Assembly (NCBI GenBank): GCA_023213395.1
Contig: CM041465.1
Coordinates: 25,427,741 to 25,491,740, forward strand
Length of the DNA: 64,000 bases
From: Cycas panzhihuaensis
Taxonomy: Eukaryota; Cycadophyta
Direction: 5' to 3'
This document shows positions 58,741-64,000 of the stretch, one piece after another (position 1 is the stretch's first letter; each line of letters opens with the position of its first letter). The notes under the pieces were generated by a model that saw only the letters and a list, made by a program, of their open reading frames with translations, did no database searches and was not told the origin of the DNA. The position numbers were made by a program, and so were the translations under genes.

Positions 58741-59600
58741 TCTAGGAGGCATGTGGTCCCCAGGAGAGGGATCACATCGACCAAGAGATGATATCCCAGG
58801 ATCGGGGCAGGAGTAGAGTAGGGTATAGTAGTTTTGATTTGATAAGGGAAAGAAGTGGACCTCCAGGGAGTCACTATATGTTGCCATATGATTGTACTCC
58901 TCCTTACAAGGATTCTGGCTTCCCGTGAATGATGTACCATACCATTTGTATGATATAATACATGGTGATTATTTTATATATATAGATGGGGCCATTGGTA
59001 CCTCATTTAATATGTGTTGATGTGTATGATGACATATGATGATGGATTGGTATTGCATTTACTTTTATGTGTATGTATATATATGTGATATAAGAGTGTG
59101 CACGTGTGCACAAGGATCCATGGATCCTGATGTTTGAGTTAGTTATCATATAGTTTGTGTTATGAGATTTATTTGAGTTACACACACTTCCTTTCATGCA
59201 TGGCCACATACCTAGAAGGCACACACATGATCATCATGAGTGTCAATGATAGAAATATGTGAGGCTAGGAAGTAGGGCGACATATATGTCCACATGGGAG
59301 CATAGCGGGATATGCAAAGGAAGTGTTAGCGGAGAGGGAGTAATGATACTCCAGCATGTGATCCTAGTTAGGGAATGTTTCCAGGCCCAGGGATGACAAG
59401 GACAACACACCCAATTAGGAAGACGGGGCCTCCACAGGGGAGGAGGCGAGAGAGGTTCTACGAGAAGAACCCAAGAAGAGTGAGAAGACTACCCTAAGCT
59501 TCCATCTCGCCTGTGACTAGGAGGAATGGGGACACGCTTAGGATGGTAGTTTAAGCTCATTTTAAAGCACAAGGAGAGAGAGAGGTGTGGCTAGCCCACG
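58741..59600 (+). other. region downstream of the PMD gene
   Basis: No recognised coding region. A TA/GT-rich stretch (about 58960-59110, TATATATAGATGG and GTATGTATATATATG) may be a 3' untranslated region of the plus-strand gene. Confidence 0.35.
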
Positions 59601-59605
59601 CAAGG

Positions 59606-59970
59606 ATAAGGGTAGTCACACGTAGGATTAGAGATAGGTGATGAAGGGTAGGCCTTGTGTGGCTAGGCCTATAAGCAAATTGGTTATGGTTAGAACCAGA
59701 TGAGTGTGATGGACCTAACACGTAACAGATCACGTGGCAAGGTTGCATCTGAGTAGGAGTGGCTCTAGTCCTAGGTGAGGATCTAGAGCGTGAAGAAGAA
59801 GTGCCTCTATGAGTGGCTCGTCGACATGGATGCCTACGTGAAACTGCTCAGGAAGGGTGAGAAGGTGAAAGAAGTGGCTGGTTTAGACCCAACAACTGGG
59901 GAGCCAATGTAGAATGAAGAGGAGTAGGAATATTTGATTGAGATATCCCCCTAGGTGCTCGTGAAACTAG
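59606..59970 (+). pseudogene. unrecognised plus-strand reading frame interrupted by TAG stops
   Basis: One frame from about 59606 to 59970 reads as ordinary protein (MSVMDLTRNRSRGKVASE; CLYEWLVDMDAYVKLLRKGE; VAGLDPTTGEPM; EYLIEIS; VLVKLG), with each internal stop a TAG. It is acidic/basic and helix-prone, and could be the C-terminal part of the PMD gene or a second gene on that strand. It overlaps the tail of the minus-strand gag-protease frame (59848-59970), so only one strand is likely to be real there. No family recognised. Confidence 0.35.
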
Positions 59971-62900
59971 GGTGACATGCCAAGGAGGGGGCTCACAACC
60001 CTCGCTATCTGACTCAGAATCACCGATGACGGCTAAGTAACTGTAACTACCTACACTAATAGGGGCAAACTTGACTAAGTTTGGCTCACGACATGGCATA
60101 GCTTCAGACTGATGAAGGTCAACCTCTTGAAACAAAGGCCCTACGGAAGGGATAACCTCCTCAGGATTGCTATCTTCATCATCAAAGATAACTTGGTAGG
60201 CTGGATGAGAAGTGTGAGATGGCATAGGCTCACGGGCTACAACTTTAACTTGTCTTTCATGGAAAAATTTAAGTTGCCCCCAATGCGAGGAGCAGATTTC
60301 TCCCATTTGGTCGATCCATGGTCAACCCAACAAGAGGTTGTACTCCACATCGATATCGAGTATAACAACTTTGACAGAAACAATCTTCCCTCCTAAGTTG
60401 AGGGAAAGGGAGACTATCCCTAAGGGGGACTTCTCAGTCCTATCATACCCTTGGCATTTCCAAGGGACAGACTCAAGAGCTACTATGCGCAGCTCCTTGA
60501 GCATACGCATAAGCATAGAATTAACTGAGGAGCTATTATCTACGAAGGTCCTCTTTATGATAAAATCAGAAGTGTCAATAGTAATTACAAATGGATAATG
60601 TAAAAGATTCTCCCATTTACTAGGAGATGGGAGATCTCAGGGATCGAATGAGATAATAGGTGATCCATGGGAGGTGGCACCTATCGCATGGATGGAAGCA
60701 TCGTGTTGGCCAAGAGCTTCAAGAAGAAAAGCGCATTGCTCAGGACAGCTTCCCAAGACATCCATTAAGGACATCCCCACAGCGACAGTGTGGAGCTCGT
60801 CAATGATAGAGAAGGACCTCCCCTTCATGGTAGGTTAGGGAAGCGCCCTTCGAAAATCATAACAGCTAGGATGCATGCAGACAGTCTTGGGAAGCACAGG
60901 GGTTTCCAGAAGAGGATCAAGGTGAGATGCGAATGAATAAGCACCATTTACCTCTTTGATCTCTTGAGACTGGTTTAAAGCATATAATGGGGTAGTCTTA
61001 AGCAATTGAATGACCTTCTTTCCCTTATTCTGGGATTGTGAAGGTGATGGGGTATGTCGGTTAGGGGAACCCAAGGAAGAGGATGAATTCATCGCAGCCT
61101 TCCCTTTGGTTTAGAAAGAGTGAGGGTTTGGAGACCTCCCTCAGTTCTAATTATTCTTCTATTGAGGGTTACGATCACACTCCCCATGTTTAGGGAAGGG
61201 ATCTCTATGAACAGGATGATCTAGGTTGGGTCTAGATGCCCGTTTTGGGGAAGAGTCACATTGTGGGGTAGCCTTAGGATGCTGTGCCCAACATTGTGAA
61301 TCATTATGGAAGCACTCCTCATGGATGGAGCACCACTTCTTCTCAAGGGAGGAGTCAGGTTTCCTCGCTTGAGAGGATTAGGTGTTGCCACCCTTGGAAG
61401 GAGCAGCTTGTGAAGCCTGGTGAACAAGCTTGTTGGAAGTGGGAGATAAAGGAGTTTAGAGGTTGAGCTCCTTCATCGTACATTCAAATGAATGTATAAC
61501 TAAAGTAAGAGGGTCTAGAGTCTTCTCGATAGAATGGGAAGAAGACCTAGTGGGTTATTGAGTTTTGGTTTCTTTTGATGGTGGTAGTGCCTCACGTCAC
61601 TGCGAGGACTTTAGAGGCTTCTTGAGTCCAGCCTGGATCTTAATGGCCTTAATTACCAAGCACTTCGTTATAGCAAAGTCACATGTAGTCACCCTCATCT
61701 TAAGGACTTCTATATAAACTTTTGGATAAAGGGCATTGACAAAAAGGTCTCTCTTTAACTCCTCGAGCAAAGTAGCCTTAGTGGAGTGAAGAAGGTCGTG
61801 GAAACGCCGTACAAAGTCACGATTCATTTCATCATGGCCTTGTTTAAGCAACAGGAGGGATTTCATCCCACTTTCAAATGGGTGAGCCACATCAAAGTAA
61901 TTAATGAACTCATCCACGAGCTGCTGGAATGAGAAGATAGAATGCACGAGTAGGCGATAAAACCACTTAAGGGCATCACCTTGAAGAGACCATAGGAATA
62001 GTTTCATGAGAATGTGGTTGTAAGCCCAGTAATAAATGCATGCCATAGAGAAGCTATGAACATGCTCCGTCGAGTCTTGTGATGAAGTCCCATTGAATTT
62101 GGGTACTTCATGGGGATGAGGCGGTAAGTTAGTCCTTAGCGCCTTAATGGATAATGGGGTTAACTAGTAGTCCATATAGGGTTATACCCTTGAGTGGACC
62201 AGAGGGTCAACAGATGCTAGAAATGATGGTGGGTAGGTTTGACCAAACCCTCCTTAAAGGGTTTGGTTCAAAAGAGGGTGTTGTCCTTCTACCGCTTGGT
62301 GAGGAGGTGTGAATCCCACATTCGAGAAAACCTGCATGGGAGCGGATAGGTATGACGTATCTATCCCTCCTAGAGAGAGCGCCCCTTGTTGGTAAGGAGC
62401 TTAAGGGAAAGTACCTTGGGAAGGAGTTGGGCCTTCTTACAAAGGCATGATATAGGGTGCCATATAAGATGGTGGACAAGGGGGGTAAGGGACCAGACTC
62501 TGCCCATATGGGCCGCCCGTGGGTGGCACAACCCCATAGGGATGCAGAGGGTCCACCCCATAAGCAGGTAAGGAATTCCCTTTACCATGGCCCCATGGTT
62601 GAGTAGTGTAATCGGGAGGTAGGTAAAGAGAAGGGTCCTTAGGTTAGTGTTGGGATTGTGTGGGGACGTACCCCACATGACTAGAAGTAGGGGGATATGT
62701 GGGTCACTTAAATCTAGCAGGCAGATAAACGATAGTAGGAGGCGGGCTGGTGGTTTGACTAGCCAAGGGCATGCTTAACCCGATTTGGGAAGATGACACA
62801 CCTTAAGTGGTCCCCAAGGAGCATACGCCATAGGGAGAAGAAGAATATGTGAAAGGTAGGCTCATCATAGGTAGAGTAGCTAAATGAGATGAGCGAGGTG

Positions 62901-63351
62901 AAGGGGATGTAGAAGAAGGTAGCACAATGCTTCCGAAGACCTCCTCAAACAACTTTGGGTGTAGTTGGAGACGTGCAGCTTGGAAGCATTGACTCAAAGC
63001 TTCTACTACATCAGCAAGAGGAGTATTCGATCGATCATATGAGGTGGAAGGGGCCTCATATGATGCGGATCTTGTAGGACAGTCCTCATGAGAATTGCCA
63101 TGGGAACGGCAAAACTCCAAAGGAGATGCATGTTCTACCTCATGAGTAGAAGAATGATGAGATTGGGGGTGCAGTTGGTCACCCGGATAATAAATGGGAT
63201 CTTCACTTCCTTGGGTAAACCCTTGGAAGGAAGTAGATGGCTCTAAGGAATCAGACACATAAGCATGGTATGCCCAATCTGAAAGAGATCCTTCCATGAT
63301 CAGATCAGGATCCGATGTGGGAAGGGAATGATATGAAGTCTCTTCTGACAA
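59848..63351 (-). pseudogene. Tat-like gag-protease polyprotein
   Basis: One frame of about 1,168 codons from ATG 63351 (MSEETSYHSLPTSDPDLIME) to 59848, broken only by nonsense codons. The N-terminal 400 codons are Ser/Pro/Gly/Tyr-rich and low in complexity. The capsid core starts near 62110: MKLFLWSLQGDALKWFYRL, FSFQQLVDEFINYF, LLKQGHDEMNRDFVRRFHDL, VNALYPKVYIEVLKMR. A CxxH...HxxxxC-type knuckle (CSIHEECFHNDSQCW) lies near 61310. Protease near 60560 reads RTFVDNSSSVNSMLM, where the family has DNGSS, so the active-site Gly is Ser. LDIDVEYNLLLG, a stop, PWIDQMG follows near 60325; the Arg codon of the usual LLGRPW has become TGA. No RT follows. Confidence 0.82.
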
Positions 63352-63529
63352 TAGGGGTAGGCTTCGTAAGCAACGTGAGAATCATTGCATGCAAGTTCTA
63401 CCTATGTATTGGAAGAAGAAGGAAACACGATTATGCATGCATTGGGGGCTACCCAACAAGGTTAAAAGGAGAGCTACCAAGAGGTAGTAGCATCAACAAT
63501 AAAGGGAGGAAGACTAATTCCCTTACTGG

Positions 63530-63552
63530 CGAGTCCCTAGTATGGTCACCAG
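63530..63552 (-). promoter_or_regulatory. primer binding site of the Tat-like element
   Basis: On the element's strand the LTR ends ...GATTTCA and, one base later, TGGTGACCATACTAGGGA follows. This resembles the TGGYGACT..CTGGGGA primer site typical of Tat/Ogre elements. Confidence 0.6.
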
Positions 63553-64000
63553 TGAAATCGCATCTATGGAATGGTGACTACACTTGGTGAAGATTGGGGT
63601 AATCAACAAAAAATTCTAGAATAAAAGATACAATCCTACAAGTGAAGGAAACACCCACATAGGGCATCTGTACATTGGAACGCAGGTTCAGGACCCACGA
63701 ATGGTGCACAACTTCCTCAAAGTGGCTTGACTTTTGGCTTGAAGGGCGACATACATGTAACGTATCTTAGATAACCCCAAGAGATGGAGTCCTCCCACCC
63801 TTGGATGGTCGAAAGGGGAAAGGGAGGCCCAAAGAAGGAAATAATTTCTGCAAGAAAGTGATATGGTATGTGGAATCACGTAGACGAGTATAATGGGATC
63901 TGAGATGGAACACAAAGAAACCTCCTTAGGCTAATTCAACTAAGGCGGGTCTAAGAGGGAAAGAAGTGGTGGAAAAAGGCCCCTTGTTGTTATGTGAGTG
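63553..64000 (-). repeat. 5' LTR of the Tat-like element (copy C), cut by window end
   Basis: TGAAATCGCATCTATGG... aligns base for base over hundreds of bases with the start of copy B at 44606 (shared 'ACACTTGGTGAAGATTGGG' and 'TACAATCCTACAAGTGAAGG'). It runs off the right edge. Confidence 0.88.

Larger units (their letters stand above)
53603..63552 (-). mobile_element. Tat/Ogre-like element, internal region
   Basis: Minus-strand order: primer site, gag, protease, then a plus-strand PMD-type gene, then an archaeal-type RNase H, then 1.5 kb without coding match, polypurine tract and 3' LTR. The PBS style, a fused gag-protease frame, a DNGSS-like protease site and the separate RNase H place it near the Tat/Ogre branch of Ty3/gypsy. 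I found no RT or integrase motif on either strand between 53.6 and 63.5 kb. It is therefore either an internally deleted copy or a non-autonomous family that carries a passenger gene. Confidence 0.7.

Noticed and set aside
59606-59970. TAG used as a sense codon (stop-codon reassignment) because many frames are interrupted only by TAG
   Set aside because: The same elements also carry TAA and TGA stops, changed catalytic residues and frameshifts. C-to-T decay of CAG and TGG explains the pattern in a plant genome.
1-64000. rRNA, tRNA genes or CRISPR arrays
   Set aside because: No cloverleaf, rRNA core motif or regularly spaced direct repeat was seen; tRNA-like words are retroelement primer sites.

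Overview
The window reads as intergenic DNA from a land plant with a large, repeat-filled nuclear genome. Almost everything recognisable is a decayed retrotransposon: Ty1/copia and Ty3/gypsy elements with plant-type primer sites, a plant LINE whose ORF1 looks like DUF4283 plus a CCHC knuckle, and a Tat/Ogre-like element with a plant mobile domain (PMD) gene. The species cannot be read from the sequence. I saw no rRNA, tRNA, CRISPR array or intact cellular gene. One GC-richer island (about 39.7-40.8 kb) is the only place that looks like a possible host-gene remnant.

Layout, left to right. 1-4640: 3' part of a plus-strand gypsy element (gag remnant to 3' LTR). 4641-5240: copia 3' end and LTR. 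5241-13561: a minus-strand copia (copia-2) split by a plus-strand copia of the same family (copia-1, 6101-11377) that landed in its integrase region. 13562-19223: minus-strand copia-3 with a long AT-rich leader and 5' LTR. 19224-23442: AT-rich leader-like DNA, a plus-strand copia gag followed directly by a polypurine tract and LTR (copia-4), then an RT-RNase H fragment (copia-5). 23443-29905: minus-strand gypsy-2. 30137-36507: minus-strand LINE with a 12-bp target-site duplication and poly(A) tail. 36508-42540: mostly unrecognised AT-rich DNA plus the GC island. 42540-64000: a gag relic of another copia, then a Tat/Ogre-like minus-strand element with ~1.85-kb LTRs. An extra LTR copy lies in tandem on its left, and a complete 7.16-kb copia (copia-6, TSD TTCCT) is nested inside its 3' LTR.

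The Tat-like element is the most unusual object. It keeps a 3.5-kb gag-protease reading frame broken only by stop codons, and a separate RNase H of the archaeal-like Tat type. I could find no reverse transcriptase or integrase. Between protease and RNase H sits a gene on the opposite strand with a PMD-type domain, a 10-residue tandem repeat, a possible intron and a coiled coil, plus two GC-rich quasi-palindromes.

Decay has a common style. In-frame stops are often CAG/CAA to TAG/TAA or TGG to TAG, catalytic Asp/Glu codons have become Asn/Lys, and zinc-knuckle Cys codons have become Tyr. These are C-to-T or G-to-A changes, as expected from deamination of methylated cytosine in silenced plant transposons. 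Nothing here can be assumed to make functional protein.
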